Part shown: positions 11,915 through 25,225 of the stretch, piece after piece
How the letters are laid out: each line of letters starts with the position of its first letter
Position numbering within the stretch: position 1 is the first letter of the stretch
DNA from: Mactra quadrangularis
Taxonomy: Eukaryota > Mollusca > Bivalvia > Venerida > Mactridae
NCBI GenBank assembly: GCA_025267735.1
Contig: CM046303.1
Coordinates: forward strand, 32,340,380 to 32,404,379
Length of the DNA: 64,000 nt
Direction of reading: 5' to 3'
The notes under the pieces: generated by a model
What the model was told of the DNA's origin: nothing
Seen by the model: the letters and a program-made list of their open reading frames with translations, nothing else
Databases searched by the model: none
Translations under genes and position numbers: made by a program

Positions 11915-14900
11915 TAAATTTTCTGAGTCAAATAGTATCCCAAATTTATTTATTTAAAAAATATTGTAAAACATCCGTGAAAGAAGCATTTTATTTTATT
12001 TTATTTCAACGATTACTTTTTGTTTTATTCCTGACATAAGAATTAACAGACTGACCAACACGTGGAAAATACTATGATATATCTGAATATTATCAGCTCA
12101 GCGTTTTGATAATTAAATCTTGCGTTAATTGCTTTGGTGCGTTTTCTCATGATTTCAATGGCTAGCATTTAGCGATTTTTTGTATTGCATCAGTGTATTT
12201 AGAGAGAAATGAAATGATTTGTAAAAATTAGAGATTAAATGTTTCAAATCTCTCATCAATGTCTGTTATCATTGTGCCATGATTCATTTCCGTACAATTT
12301 TTAAAGATAATATTGAAACAATATCACGAGCTGAAATGAGTATTAATTTAAAGCATTGAAATTCTAAAGACTAAAGACTATTTTAACTTTTGTATCTAAG
12401 CTTTTTTGTTTGTCGACATCAATACTACAATTTGTTGTTTCAAGGAGCAAAATGCAAAAGTCATAGTGTTTGCTTTTTTCAGGGACCTTTTTGGGGTGAA
12501 AACATGTTCTCACCTGGTCAATCAAAAGAGTGATTTTAAAATTCTTTTTCAGACATCTATAGTACATATGTATATTCAGTGAAGGTATACACGACCATAT
12601 GGGGTGTGTAAAGCTATAATAGGATCTAGCTTTATAGAATAATAGAGAAGTTTGTTATGAAGCCATTGCCCTAGTTTGGAAAGTTTGATTGTTCTTAAAA
12701 AGATTCTGAGTCAAGTCGTATCCTCAATTAATTAATTTAGATAGGATAATGTTTTGTCGGAGAAAGTCAGAGAAAGAGAAAGAGAGAGAGTGAAGCATTT
12801 TATTTTATTTCAATAATTACTTTTTGCCATATTCTTGACAAAACAATTGACACACTGACACGTGGAAACACGATGATACATCTAAATATAATTAGCTTAG
12901 AGCTGTTATCATTAAATCAAGCGAAATTGCTTTTGGGCGTTCTCATGATTTCTAGGGTTAGCATTTAGAGATTGGTTTGTATTTTGTCAGTGTCTTTAGG
13001 GAAAAATGAAATGATTTTATCGCTAAACGATTCATAAGAGATAAATTGTTCAAAATCTCTCATCAATGTCTGTAATTATGGTGCAATTATTCATTTCCGT
13101 ACAATTTGTAAAGATTTTATTGGAACAATATAACGAGCTGAAATAAGTGTTTAAAGCATTGAGAATCTAAAGACTATTTTTAACTTTTGTAATACTATCT
13201 AAGCTCTTTTGTTTGTCGACATCAATACTATAATTTGTTGTTTCAAGGAGAAAAATGCAGAAGTCATTGTGTTTGTTTAGGGACACTTTTTGTGGCGAAA
13301 ACATGTTCTCACCTGGTCAATCAAAAGAGTGATTTTAAAATTCTTTTTCGGACATCTCTAGTATATTCAGTGAAGGTATACACGACCATATGGGATGTGT
13401 AAAGCTTTGATAGGATCTAGCTTTATAGAATAATAGAGAAGTTTGTTATGAAGCCATTGCCCTAGTTTGGAAAGTTTGATTGTTCTTAAGAAGATTCTGA
13501 GTCAAGTCGTATCCTCAATTAATTAATTTAAATAGGATAATGTTTTGTCGGAGAAAGTCAGAGAAAGAGAGAGAGAGAGAGTGAAGCATTTATTTTATTT
13601 CAATAATTACTTTTTGCCATATTCTTGACAAAACAATTGAAACACTGACATGTGGAAACACGATGATACATCTAAATATAATTAGCTTAGAGTTGTTATC
13701 ATTAAATCAAGCGCAAATTGCTTTTGGGCGTTCTCATGATTTCTAGGGTTAGCATTTAGAGATTGGTTTGTATTTTGTCAGTGTCTTTAGGGAGAAATGA
13801 AATGATTTTTATCGCTAAACGATTCATAAGAGATAAATTGTTCAAAATCTCTCATCAATGTCTGTAATTATGGTGCAATTATTCATTTCCGTACAATTTG
13901 TAAAGATTTTATTGGAACAATATAACAAGCTGAAATAAGTGTTTAAAGCATTGAGAATTCTAAAGACTATTTTAACTTTTGTACCTAAGCTTTTTTGTTT
14001 GTCGACATCAATACTATAATTTGTTGTTTCAAGGAGCAAAATGCAGAAGTCATTGTGGTTTTTTAGGGACACTTTTTGTGGTGAAAACATGTTCTCACCT
14101 GGTCAATCAAAAGAGTGATTTTAAAATTCTTTTTCAGACATCTATAGTACATATGTATATTCAGTGAAGGTATACACGACCATATGGGGTGTGTAAAGCT
14201 ATAATAGGATCTAGCTTGATAGAATAATAGAGAAGTTTGTTATGAAGCCATTGCCCTAGTTTGGAAAGTTTGATTGTTCTTAAAAAGATTCTGAGTCAAG
14301 TCGTATCCTCAATTAATTAATTTAAATAGGATAATGTTTTGTCGGAGAAAGTCATAGAAAGAGAGAGAGCGAGAGTGAAGCATTTTATTCTATTTCAATA
14401 ATTACTTTTTGCCATATTCTTGACAAAACAATTGAAACACTGACACGTGGAAACACAATGATACATCTAAATATAATTAGCTTAGAGTTGTTATCATTAA
14501 ATCAAGCGAAATTGCTTTTGGGCGTTCTCATGATTTCTAGGGTTAGCATTTAGCGATTTTTTTGTATTGCGTCAGTGTCTTTAGGGAAAAATGAAATGAT
14601 TTCTATCGCTAAACGATTCATAGGAGATAAATTGTTCAAAATCTCTCATCAATGTCTGTAATCATGGTGCAATTATTCATTTCCGTACAATTTGTAAAGA
14701 TTTTATTGGAACAATATTACGAGCTGAAAAAAGTGTTTAAAGCATTGAAAATTCTAAAGACTATTTTTAACTTTTGTACCTAAGCTATTTTGTTGGTCGA
14801 CATCAATACTATAATTTGTTGTTTCAAAAAAGGAGCAAAATGCAGAAGTCATCGTGTTTGTTTTTAGGGACACTTTTTGTGGTGAAAACATGTTCTCTTC

Positions 14901-15560
14901 TGGTCAATAAAAAGTGATTAAAAATTATTTTTCGGACACCTATAATATAATTTAGTGACGGTGTACACGCCTATGAGGCGTATGTTAAGCTTTGATAGGA
15001 TCTAGCTTTATAGAATAAAAAATATAAGAAATATGTTATGAAGCCATTGTCCTAGTTTAGAAAATTTAATAGCTCTTAAAAAGATTCTAAGTCAAGTCGT
15101 ATACTCAATTGATTAATTTAAAAAGAAAAATGTTTTGTCGGAGAAAGTCAGAGAGAAAAGCATTTTATTTTATTTCAATAATAACTTTTTGCGGTATTCT
15201 TGACAAAACAATCGAAACACTGACACGTGGAAACACGATGATACATCTTAATATAATTAGCTTAGAACTATTATTATTAAATCTTGCACTAATTTCTTTT
15301 GGACGGTTCTCATAATTTCAAGGGTTAGCATTAGCGGTTGTTTTTTGTATTGCGTCAGTGTCTTTAGGGAAAAATGAAATGATTTGTATGACTAAATGAT
15401 TCAGTAGAGATTAAATGTTCAAAATATCCCATCAATGTCTGTTGTCATTTTGCCTTGATTCATTTCGGTAAAATGAATAGAGATTTAATTGGAACAATAT
15501 GATGTGCCGAAATTACTGTTGAAGGCATTGAGATTTTATTAAAAGTTTTTGAGGACAATT
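11915..15560. repeat. Tandem repeat of ~790-bp units, about 4.6 copies
   Basis: The anchor word AGATTCTGAGTCAAG (or a variant) recurs at about 11919, 12701, 13492, 14286 and 15082, giving spacings of 782, 791, 794 and 796 bp. Units share GGAGAAAGTCAGAGAAAG followed by a GA-rich run, CTGACACGTGGAAACAC, CTCTCATCAATGTCTGT, GTCGACATCAATACTA and ACACGACCATATGGG. Central units are very alike. The first unit lacks the GA run and is the most divergent, and the last stops part way through. The similar open frames at 12364-12567 and 13842-14090 (minus) come from the repeat, not from a gene. This may be a satellite-like array or repeated local duplication. Confidence 0.93.
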
Positions 15561-15985
15561 TGTTGTAATTATGTCATTTGCACCTTTGTATATATTCAAC
15601 AAAATAAAGTTATTAAGAAATAGTTTATAGTTGTGTTTAAAGGATAATGCTCCTGATTATAATTTTAAGACTGTTTATATAAAGGCAAGTAATTTTTGTT
15701 TGTACGTTTGTTATGATATATCCTGCGTCAATAAAAGTAAAATCAATTCGTTCTGTGAGAAAAATTGTATCTTTAATTAACTACAATGTATTCAATTTAT
15801 TGACGATATAGATTGAGATGACTCAAAGATCAATGACGTGTTTCTATATTTTTATCCAATTTCAATTAATATTGTAAATTTCTCCGCTAAAATTTATTTG
15901 AAGTCCAAATGTTATATACATTTGTGCGCGATTATCTAATTGTTTTTCTTAATTTGGTGAATCGAGACGAATGTGATCACCCATA

Positions 15986-16127
15986 CAGTTAAGTTCCACT
16001 GTTATGACGATCACAATCAATTGTCTTAATAGCGAGACTGGCTTAATGTTGGAACTTTTAATCTCAGATTAAGCATTTGGGACTTCAATGTCACAAATAA
16101 TATGAGTTTTCAAGCGGAAGTTTATTG
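15986..16127. mobile_element. Decayed MITE, same family as 31584-31751
   Basis: The left end CAGTTAAGTTCCACTGTTA and the right end AAGCGGAAGTTTATTG are inverted copies of each other with mismatches. Both match the ends of the 168-bp element at 31584-31751. TA dinucleotides flank both sides, as expected for Tc1/mariner/pogo-type insertion. It has no coding capacity. Confidence 0.65.
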
Positions 16128-16129
16128 TA

Positions 16130-17144
16130 CATGTATATACATTACTTAAGCTTATTTGTAGTTTTACCAATATCAATGTACTATAAACTGTTCAAAATAA
16201 CATCACTCTAGCAGTCTATGACTGCCTTAATTTTCTCTCTTACATTTGTCAATAAAAGCTGATACATTTGCACTACACAGTGTATAAATGTATTGCTTAT
16301 ACTTATATACGAAACCCCACTTTGTTGTACTTAGTAACATTCTAAGACAAAACAGTTAAAACAAAACTTTCACTTGAGTTGCTTTGAAATATTCGATTTA
16401 TATAACATATGTTTTCATTCATATGTAACATGTAATTATCTTGTTTAGACGACGTCGCAAATGATAAAATACAGGACGATTTACTGACAAAAACAACGAA
16501 TATCAGACTAGATAAGAAACAAAAGTAATTTTGAGCTGACCAAAAACAGTCAATAATCTAGCAGAAGATCTCATTTCTAATACCTATTTGTTTTCTTGAT
16601 GTTAATGAACCTGATAGCAGACGATCCCAGTTATTACGTTGATCTGACGTAAGGGTTAAAGTTGTATTGGCATGGTAGATATATACATGAATGGACGTAA
16701 AGGACATACACCAACTGATGGGCTATCATCCTATGGGAAATTATTTGACGGATGATATGATTAGTACAAACTGAATGGTTCGGTTTATGAAACACTTTAT
16801 ACTTCTCTCAAATGATGAAGAAACAAATGTGTCTACTCAGACCAAGTTAATTTACTTTTCTCTTTAAGAAAAATGGACACTGGTAACATACCTTATACCT
16901 TAATTATAATCGGTGTAAAGAAAAATGTGTATGAATTTCATAGTTATTGTTGAAATTATCACAAATTCTGATATTATTATTATTGTGATATCGTTGCGAT
17001 TGCGATTTAGACCAGTCTTAAAAACGGGTTATGTCTGGGGTAAATTACTGTTCACCGTTTCGCTTCCCGATCGTGAGAAAGTCTCTATTTATGGATTCCT
17101 TACATATACGCCCAAATCACTCCTTTCGTCATTCTTTTTTTTAA
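16130..17144. other. Non-coding stretch
   Basis: No feature recognised. The open frame at 16925-17203 runs into the adjoining SINE tail, so it is unlikely to be a gene. Confidence 0.45.
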
Positions 17145-17420
17145 TTAGATTTAACGCCGTGTCAACACAATTTAGGTTATTTTACGGCGTCCAGCGCACC
17201 TAACCTAGCTTTCCTGGACCATTGTCAATAACCAGTACTCACCTACCCTTCCACAAGACCGGAAACTTCTCCATATTATCTAATCAATAGAGGAAAATCG
17301 ACATTATTGTCAAATTTTCATGGAAGGGTATAACCTCCCCGGGTGGGATTCGAACCTGCACCCCCTCAGGCACGAGATTCCAAATCCCGGCGCGCTACCA
17401 ACTGCGCTATGAACCCGGGT
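17145..17420 (-). mobile_element. tRNA-derived SINE (family A), minus strand
   Basis: The minus strand begins with a tRNA-like head: A-box-like TAGCGCAGTTGGTAGCGCG and B-box GGTTCGAATCCC. A conserved body follows, with the words GGTTATACCCTTCCATGAAA, CCGGAAACTTCTCC on the plus strand, and CCAGTACTCACCTACCCTTC. It ends in a CGGCGTTAAA tail. Full-length relatives lie at 24767-25012 and 35417-35717. The intact B-box marks it as moderately young. Confidence 0.92.
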
Positions 17421-18358
17421 TACGTTTCGTTATTCAAATAAAACATAATACAATTAAAGCTTCATAACTAGGACCGTCAAATTTGATGGTGTCAATAGCG
17501 GTGTGGTCTTAAAATAGTAACCCTTTCTTTCTCACGTTGAGCTTTTGGGACGTTAAAAGCTGCATAGTATAGCAATAACTTAAATGTCTTTATTGCAAAA
17601 CTTTACTTAGGCTTACACTCTGGGTGTTAGAATTTTTAATTATTAGAATTAATCCAAACAAAAAGGCCAAAATATATCTATGCTAGTTTATGCACCAATT
17701 ATTATTTGTACTCGCTCTTAGCATGATATACTTTCTTGCTCTAAAATGCAAGTAAAATTACTAACAACCCCTTCTATAATAATCGGAAACGTACACCTCT
17801 TGCTTATACTTAAAGTAACAATTTTGAAAATCTTCATATCTAAACATCTACTACCGTTTTTGGCTTACAAAACATTATACCAAATTACATATTATATTAT
17901 TTATAAATTGAATACTAGGGGAGATATTGTCTGATAAAAAACAATTTCTGATTATTGAGATATTTTGAAGATATAGTCTAATATTGTGTGCAGATTTAGA
18001 GTTTTTGGAATCTTACCATATGAAAGGTCATATCTCAGTATTGATTTTTGTCTCAGGCAATATGTTCTTTATGGACATCTTATATAAATATTGATTCTAT
18101 TATACAAGCTGTATATTTAGTATTTAACCAGAGGTTTTGCATGTTAAGAATAGTATAACTTTTGGTTTAAAAATCTGAATTTTCTGAGTCTGCGTGCAAT
18201 GCATATTTAAATAGCTTGTATGAAATCCTTGGTGTAATGGTAAATGGTCTTGATGTTCTACTTGCCTTGTTTAACTTGTATAAACGTAATGTATACATCA
18301 GTTTTTACCATATGGGGAGAAATGTTGTTCTAATGTTGCTGGATTATTCTAGTTTTGT

Positions 18359-18679
18359 TTGCTTGTTTGTTTTGTTTTTGTTGGGTTTAACGCCGTAACA
18401 AGACAGTGTATAGGTCATATAACGGCGGTCAATCAACCTACTCACTCCTCCTGGAAAGGCTAAATCTCTGGATTTAGCTGTTAACCAACTACTAAGCGCA
18501 TACTTTCGTCAGTGACTGACAACTGCCCTACATAATTTGAAATCATTGGTAGGAGGGAGAATGGCCGTAGAAATAATTTCATGACCAAGCTCCACGAAAG
18601 TATGCCCCGCCCAGGAATCGAACCTACGACCCCTCGATCAGTAGACTTGCGTGCTACCAACTGGGCTAGCCGGGCGGCT
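18359..18679 (-). mobile_element. tRNA-derived SINE (family B) with 12-bp target duplication
   Basis: The minus-strand head carries A-box-like TAGCCCAGTTGG and B-box GGTTCGATTCC. The body contains TCTACGGCCATTCTCCCTCC, the tail GTTACGGCGTTAAACCCAAC, and then repeated CAAA. The flanks carry a perfect direct repeat, TTCTAGTTTTGT, at 18347-18358 and 18680-18691, a clear target-site duplication from LINE-driven retrotransposition. Other family members are at 35374-35967, 46063-46354, 50926-51169 and 51918-52169. Confidence 0.95.
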
Positions 18680-18691
18680 TTCTAGTTTTGT

Positions 18692-19989
18692 CTTTGAGGC
18701 AAATTGTTTATACTGTCAACAATCGGACTATGTTAATTCCTGCTAAACAAAGCGTAGTCTGGCTTGTCCTAAAGTATAAAATTACATTAGATAGCAATGG
18801 TCTCTTATAAAAAAAACATTATGCAACAATATTGATACAGATAAAGTAGAGAAAAAGCATAATTTACTATTTGGCAGAGCCAGAAAAAGTTTTGCTTCAA
18901 TCGACTTTTAACTTAAACTGGTGTTGTTTGATTATAGGCTTCAGTTTTACTATTTTCACATGGTAGTCATTTATGTTTTGTACATGTATGTTCAAATTTG
19001 GTTATTTTATTACTCTGAAGAATGTGTAAGTGGGTAAATGTCTTAAAGTTCATTAAGATTATTTAGAAATTGTAATTGCATATGTAAATTAGCATTTTAT
19101 TTCCAGAATAGATAAATTTGTCATGAAGCATAGCTACTTCTGGTTAACTAAGTTGTATTCGAATGGCTTATGACTGCATACTACACTTTTATAGTTCCTT
19201 TATGTATACTAGATATCTTAGTTAAAACAAGATTTGGTGAACTGGCCGCAAAAAATGAGAATAACTTGTATTTTCACAGCTTTTTTCTGATTAAAAAAAA
19301 TAACGTGTACTGCTAAAATATTGTTAATCTTATATTTAAATCAATACGGCGAATATATTGTTTTCAAAGAAACAGTGATATAACTAGAGGTAAACATATT
19401 GTCTACACAACTTATTAACCTCCACAAACATGTCTATGGTCTGACCAATAGTGTCTTACTTTGTCAGAATTCTTTAGGAAGATTGTGTATTATTTGTTAC
19501 GTCTAATAGCTTCTTTGGAGATTCAGATAATGGTATATGTTGAATTTGTGGTGATATTTGCTTACGGTAAATTTATCTTTAATAAGCGAAACCATCAGTT
19601 TCTTCATGGATAAATGACCAGTTTTTAAAACAACAGTTTCTCATAAATGATTATCTATTATGCTAATGCACTTTATATGTTCGATGGTTTCTCTTTTATG
19701 CCTAATTTCTGGAAAATTACAGATATAATGATAATGAAAGAAGTGGCCAATTTACTTGTCACTAAAAAGATAGATGTTTTGTCAATTGATTTTAGTGAAT
19801 AGTATTCTATTCACGATAAGCAAACTGTCACCAAAATACTAAAATATTTATTTCCATGTCTTCCAACATTTAAATATATTGCAGAAATGCCGAAGACTCT
19901 AAATGTCGAATGCTAATGGAACACAAAGCCACATCGTTTTCTTTGCCAATCATTTAGGCACTCTCCAAGTATTATTCTCTTAGTCTTAT
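18692..19989. other. Non-coding stretch
   Basis: Nothing recognised. Confidence 0.45.
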
Positions 19990-20022
19990 ACTCTCTCTCT
20001 CTCTCTTTCTCTCGTTGTCTCT
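19990..20022. repeat. CT-rich microsatellite
   Basis: A run of CT dinucleotides with two interruptions (CTCTCTCTCTCTCTTTCTCT). Confidence 0.9.
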
Positions 20023-21177
20023 AACTCCCTTTTATTGCCTGTTCAAGTTACAATAGGAGAGATAAAACGATTTTCGTGGTATAACAATGCCATATTTCTT
20101 CACGATTCTTTCATGCTTCTTTCATGATCACATTAACTAATTTGTTCATAAACCCAAAGACATGATCTGTAATACCAATTGTTATATTATCTTGCGTCTT
20201 GTCTCTGTCAAGGATTAACAACTGTAGAGATTTTACTGTTAAGTTCTTTGTAAATTTCATTTAAAAGTTGAGTTTGTCGTCGATGTTTTTATTGTCTTAG
20301 AAGGTTATCACAACTTTTGTTAAAGAATTTATGTCGGTTATCAAAATTTGCTATCATTTTTGCAGACTTGCTTACTCGACAAGCTTTCATTGAACCTCCA
20401 ACTGTATTCGCTTACTTACTTTCTCTACCAGTAGGAGCCAGCAACTCCTCACTAAACGCATCAAAGGCAACGGGTTTTAACTTCCATTGTAGGCTGTGGT
20501 CGGTCGCGACGGCTATTAAATACTCGGATTGGCAGATTTGAAATCTAGTGTATTGACTTCTGGGATACAGTCGCAGTAGTTTTGCAATGTCTTATGTATA
20601 CATGCAAGTAGATATTTGCACGTGGATGTCAGATGGTTTTCTTATATACATTTCAGGAAGACAATCTTTATGACTTATTCTTTGTGAAATAGATCTACCT
20701 GTGGTACATGTATATTTAAAAGAAAGTTAACAAAAACTAATACAGTCCCTAGAAATAAGTACAGTATATATCGCTGATGCAAACATTAAAACTGGTTTAT
20801 GTAAAAAAATAATAGTAAATCACAGAATGTCATTGCTCACAGAGCAATTAACTTTGTCGAGGAGATTAACACAAATCATTGGGGAATTTCTTATTATTAG
20901 ATCTGCATTTGTTTGACACCAATTTGCAAAAAATAAAATTAATAACATTTTATGTATCAACCCACTGTCACTCAAGTTCTCTACATTTAGTGACATCACT
21001 AGAACGTTCACCCTCTAATTACATCTGATTAGTTGATGTCAACGTTTTTTATCTTGAATGTCAAACATTTTATAAAGTCATCGGGTGAAGCAGTTAGGTG
21101 TATGTCATTTTCTATATACTGTTTTAGAAAGTCGAACAATATAATGTAGACCATTGTCATGTTATAAACAGTAAATA
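20023..21177. other. Non-coding stretch
   Basis: Nothing recognised. The open frame at 20317-20541 is slightly less AT-rich than its surroundings but resembles no family I know. Confidence 0.4.
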
Positions 21178-21375
21178 ACTTTTGCACCAACCTTGTTTTG
21201 TTTGTTATGGTAAAGATAAGTTTCAAAGTTTTTTATGGCAAAGATATCGTAAGCGTGTTTTTGCACCAATCTTGTTTTGTTTGTTATGATTAAGATAAGT
21301 TTCCAATGTTTTTTTATGGTAAAGATATCGTGAGACATGTTTTTGCAACAACCTTGTTTTGTTTGTTGTAGTTAG
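21178..21375. repeat. Tandem repeat of ~80 bp, 2.5-3 copies
   Basis: TTTTGCACCAACCTTGTTTT and close variants recur at about 21180, 21260 and 21342, each followed by GTTTGTTATG, AAGATAAGTTTC and GGTAAAGATATCGT. The minus-strand open frames at 21029-21226 and 21223-21495 repeat NKTRL-type words only because of this array. Confidence 0.88.
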
Positions 21376-22524
21376 GATCAGTTTTGTACATGTAGGCACT
21401 TGATTTAATAGCCCAAATGTTTTGATTTTTATCGTCGATACCTGATCGTAGGAATGACCTTTATGACAAAAAAAATTTGACCATTTTTGGAACAATTAGT
21501 GTAACTGAACAAATCTGGTAGAAACGTGACAGGTACAATTGTTATATTTCTATCGTGTTGCAGAGTTGCAGAGAAGTGCAATTCGCTGTTTTAAATGCTA
21601 TGTAAAGTAATCGAAAAAGACAGGGTTATTTAATAAAGCGCATTCAACTATGCCACCTGTGAAACATTTGAACTCATAGATTATTTCAGGCCAATAACTA
21701 AAGACGACTATATTGAGAATATACGGATTTCGACGTACAAATAAAGCGCACACACGTAATATAGACAGAAAATACGTAGACATAGTTTTAATAAACAACA
21801 GTGGTTTGTTATATTGAATAGATGTTCAGTGTTATGATGCCAAGGATATGTCCAGTATATATTCTTATATTTTAAGAATCCAGACAATTTCTCTTATACA
21901 TATTAGCCATTATATGAAAAATATTTTCTCCTGAAAATTCTGGCACTTCGCTCGTAGACTAAAGAATGTAAAATCCACGTAGAATGCTTCTTTTGTCTAC
22001 GAGCAATAAGTCTATATTAATCCTCTGATACAGTAATCTTCCAGTTTAATGTAATATATAAGTAAGCCTTCTCATAATTGATAATATGAAATAGCTTTTT
22101 ATATTATATACATGGAGTCTAGACAAGAACTTTACAATGTACTGTCGTGGGAAAATGGATTAAATGCCACGGAAAGAATATTTCATTTGTTGGTGATAAC
22201 TTGAACGGTGTACGTCAATATCTGTTTTGTTGTTCGATTGACAATGATACTGCTATAGTTTATGCGTTAAGTGTGAGTAAATTCATACATACCTTAATAT
22301 TAATAGCAATTAGTAGTAAGAAATGCAGTAAATTCTCAGATTTAAAGTCAAACATATACAGCTCCGTACAATTGTATTAGTAAGCATGTTCTAAAACTTT
22401 ATTATGCTACATTTAACTTCAACTACAATAAGACCACCGTTGTTATTGCAAAATTATGCAATTTAGATGTGTTTTAAGTCACGACTGCTAGTAAAAATGA
22501 GGTTCAAAATCTGCTTCCATATAC

Positions 22525-22728
22525 ATAATCAGCCGACTTAACAATTTGGTACGATAACCTCTGATCACCTTCAGGCAGGCGATCCCGAACAGTACCCATT
22601 AACTCCAGAGTGGAATGGAACAATGGTAGGTTATTTTTATTGCTCAAGGAAATAAGTAGTGTCTCTAGTTGGGATCTAGCCCGGGAGATCTCGATCCCTT
22701 AGCACGCGTCCTACCGCTGGAACTCCAA
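22525..22728 (-). mobile_element. SINE-like repeat (family D), minus strand
   Basis: It matches 43447-43663 in the same orientation through ATAATCAGCCGAC, GATAACCTCTGAT, GTACCCATT, GATCTCGATCCCT and GCGTCCTACC. The minus-strand head resembles a tRNA (CCAGCGGTAGGACGCG, then a degenerate B-box region), so this is probably a decayed tRNA-derived SINE. Confidence 0.7.
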
Positions 22729-22857
22729 AAATGCTTATTTGAGCAGGAAAAGGTCCATCTCGCTATTAAGACATTCGATTTTGTTAGTCCGAATAGCGGA
22801 ACGTTTTCTTAATGCATCGAATATTAGAGTACACAAAACTCTCGCCATGTCCTTATG

Positions 22858-23116
22858 TATACTAGGACGAAAAAGAAACGCCGGGTACATAAAATATGCA
22901 ACACATGTCCGGCCGTGTTTCGCAAAACAAGAAGGGTCATCGTTAAAAGGGGGTATTTTTTCACATAATCAGCATCGGAAATCGATTGAAACTTCAACAG
23001 CTGGTTCCATACAGATGACATTTCATACAAAAATAAATATAATAATCCAATAATACAATTTATCCCTTAAAACAATCATTATAGGTTACCCGGCGTTTCT
23101 TTTTCGTCCTAGTATA
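22858..23116. mobile_element. MITE-like element with ~32-bp terminal inverted repeats
   Basis: The left end TATACTAGGACGAAAAAGAA, continuing ACGCCGGGTAC to about 22891, is the reverse complement of the right end at 23084-23116, which reads GGTTACCCGGCGTTTC then TTTTTCGTCCTAGTATA. The arms are nearly identical and the ~260-bp element has no coding capacity. The overlapping open frames at 22739-23053 and 22824-23030 lie across or inside it. The superfamily is not clear. Confidence 0.85.
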
Positions 23117-24766
23117 GATTTATAAATCGTCTGTTCTATCTGTGAAAGAAAATGTATTGTCTCTTAATTCTACATATTGTTCAATCAAAGATGTCAAATA
23201 CGACAGATTCTTGTACGGTTCATTGTAACATAAACTACATTTGACACACTGGTTTAACACTTTGTAGGAAAATGTTGGTAAATTAAATCTAATTATCGAC
23301 ATTTAAGATAACTTATTGTATGTTATACGATTAAATTACGTATTTGACATGGTTTTAAATTCCCTTGTGATTCTTTAAACATTTCAAATGTTGTCGTAAT
23401 TATTCTGCAATGTGTAGACAATAAATGTTCATTATTAAATAAATGTTGAAAGTTTTGTAGCACTTGATACGGATCAGACATGATCTGAGTGCCCGGATGG
23501 TAACAGCAGCACATCCTTGCTCCTCTTTAGTCGTCTATATGCATCTTGTTTGTTACTTTTGTTAAATTTTAATAAACTGTCACTGTGATGCGTACATTGA
23601 CCCCTTAAAGAGGCTCACGCAGAAGATCGTGGTTTGCCTAGTTATGCTGCCCCTACCAGTAAAGACTATATTATTATTATTGTGTTGTTGTTGTTGTTGT
23701 TGTTGTTGTGAATATTCACTACAATAAGGATGTACTTACGATCAATAAATTTAGATTTAAATAAGCGGAGTTAATGTATGAGCCACTGACAGTTGAATAA
23801 AATTGAGCAACCGTAACGGTTATTTGGATCTGTGCTCTATCTTGGTACAAATGTACCGGACAGAATTAAAGATCTGTAGTTTCAGCAATTAGAATTGATT
23901 TATAGGAGCAAAACCGAATCAGTTGTATTCAAAATACTGCAACATTTCATTATGAAAATATAATTATCATTGCAGCCCGAGAAAATGAGCACACTCAACG
24001 TAAATTATTTTATACTATTGCCAGTATTGAAGAATATAGATCTATCATCAGCAGTTTGCATTGAGGGTCGTACGATTGACCACACACTTCTGTCAAAACG
24101 CCCCGCCCCCTATAAAACCGCACACTGATTAAGTTGTTTTTGTTTAGTTTTTTTTAAAAGAAGTGTAGCGATATGACTAACTTTTTACAATTTCAATAGA
24201 TACGTCCAATCAAGCACTATTAGTGCTATGATTGGTAGTTAGTTTGATAGTTATAATGAACGTGATCTGAATGTTTTTTCTTCTTTTTGTAATCACAAGA
24301 ACCTTTTAAAGATGCAATTTTCTTGAAACTTTGCTGATATGAAGGCTCTTTATGTAAACTAAGACAATTATTTTATTGAAAACAGATGCAGATCACGACA
24401 TAGCGAAGTCCCTTGCGTACACTAGGAAACTTGAAAGAATGCCAAACAAACTAAGAGCTCTACCTTAAAACAATTATTTCTATAATTTCCATTGTTTTAT
24501 CATTGCTTTTCTTCGAACGTTTTCTTTGTGTGAATTTTCAATGTTGTTGCATGTTTATAAATGTAGGGCTGAACAGAACACTATTGTAACTCCTTTTATT
24601 TTCAACTTGAGTTACATAAGTGTTGCGTTAAGCCCACAAAAATACTTTTCTAACATTTTCAATTCAAGGTTTACAGGGTTATTGATTGCATGTAATATAG
24701 TTTGATCAGGTTTGTCTGGGCAGTGACTTGTGAGTAGAAATTGTGCCACATTATCATCTTTTGAAC
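23117..24766. other. Non-coding stretch with a TTG microsatellite
   Basis: Nothing gene-like seen apart from the (TTG)n run at 23682-23709. Confidence 0.45.
23682..23709. repeat. (TTG)n microsatellite
   Basis: About nine uninterrupted TTG units, preceded by ATT repeats. Confidence 0.95.
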
Positions 24767-25012
24767 AGCGCCGGGATTTGAAATCTCGTGTCCCGAAGGG
24801 GGTACGAGTTCGAATTCCACCCGGGGAGGTTATACCCTTCCACGAAAAATTTGAAAATAATGTCAATTTTCCTCTCTTTATAAGATATATGGAGAAATTT
24901 CCGGCCTTGTGGAAGGGTTGATGAGTACTGGTTATAGACAAGGGTCCAGAAAAGCTAGGTAAGGTGCGCTGGGTGTCGTAAAATGACCTAAACCCAATTA
25001 AAAGAAAGAACA
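24767..25012 (+). mobile_element. tRNA-derived SINE (family A), plus strand, head truncated
   Basis: It begins inside the tRNA-like head at GCGCCGGGATTTG and has a mutated B-box, GAGTTCGAATTCC. The full family A body follows: GAGGTTATACCCTTCCACGA, GGCCTTGTGGAAGGG, GAGTACTGGTTATAGACAA and GGTGCGCTGG. It ends in a worn tail and A-rich terminus. The open frames at 24612-25046 (minus) and 24730-24921 (plus) are by-products. Confidence 0.9.
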
Positions 25013-25225
25013 ACAACCCGTAGTCTGTAGTGTTTTGTGCAAGCATTAACAGTCAATGGTTAACAAGCTAACCATATGTGATGACTTATGTCTCTATCAA
25101 TTGGCGTATTTTCTATCTAGTATATGTATTATGACAGACTTTAATATAAAAGCAAAGATAGTTACTACATGTATAAGAATTTCCGTATGGATAGAAAAGG
25201 TCTTCGGGGATATGTTATTCTTATG

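Noticed and set aside
12364..14090. Conserved minus-strand peptide (DFCILLLETTN..SIDVDKQKSL) in two frames
   Set aside because: The similarity comes from the 790-bp tandem repeat; the frames end at different places and are not kept in all units.
17145..17420. tRNA gene, from the intact A-box and B-box words here and at 35417, 18359, 4025 and 46063
   Set aside because: Each is followed by a SINE body and tail, several have target duplications, and the heads do not fold as clean cloverleaves by eye.
17500..17607. A further copy of the CAGTAAAGTTCCGC MITE family (AGCTTTTGGGACGTTAAAAG and a TTATTGCAAAACTTTACTTA end)
   Set aside because: The right half is suggestive, but the left terminal repeat cannot be placed, so it is not listed as a feature.
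24612..25046. 144-codon minus frame, the longest in the window
   Set aside because: Most of it is the reverse strand of a family A SINE.
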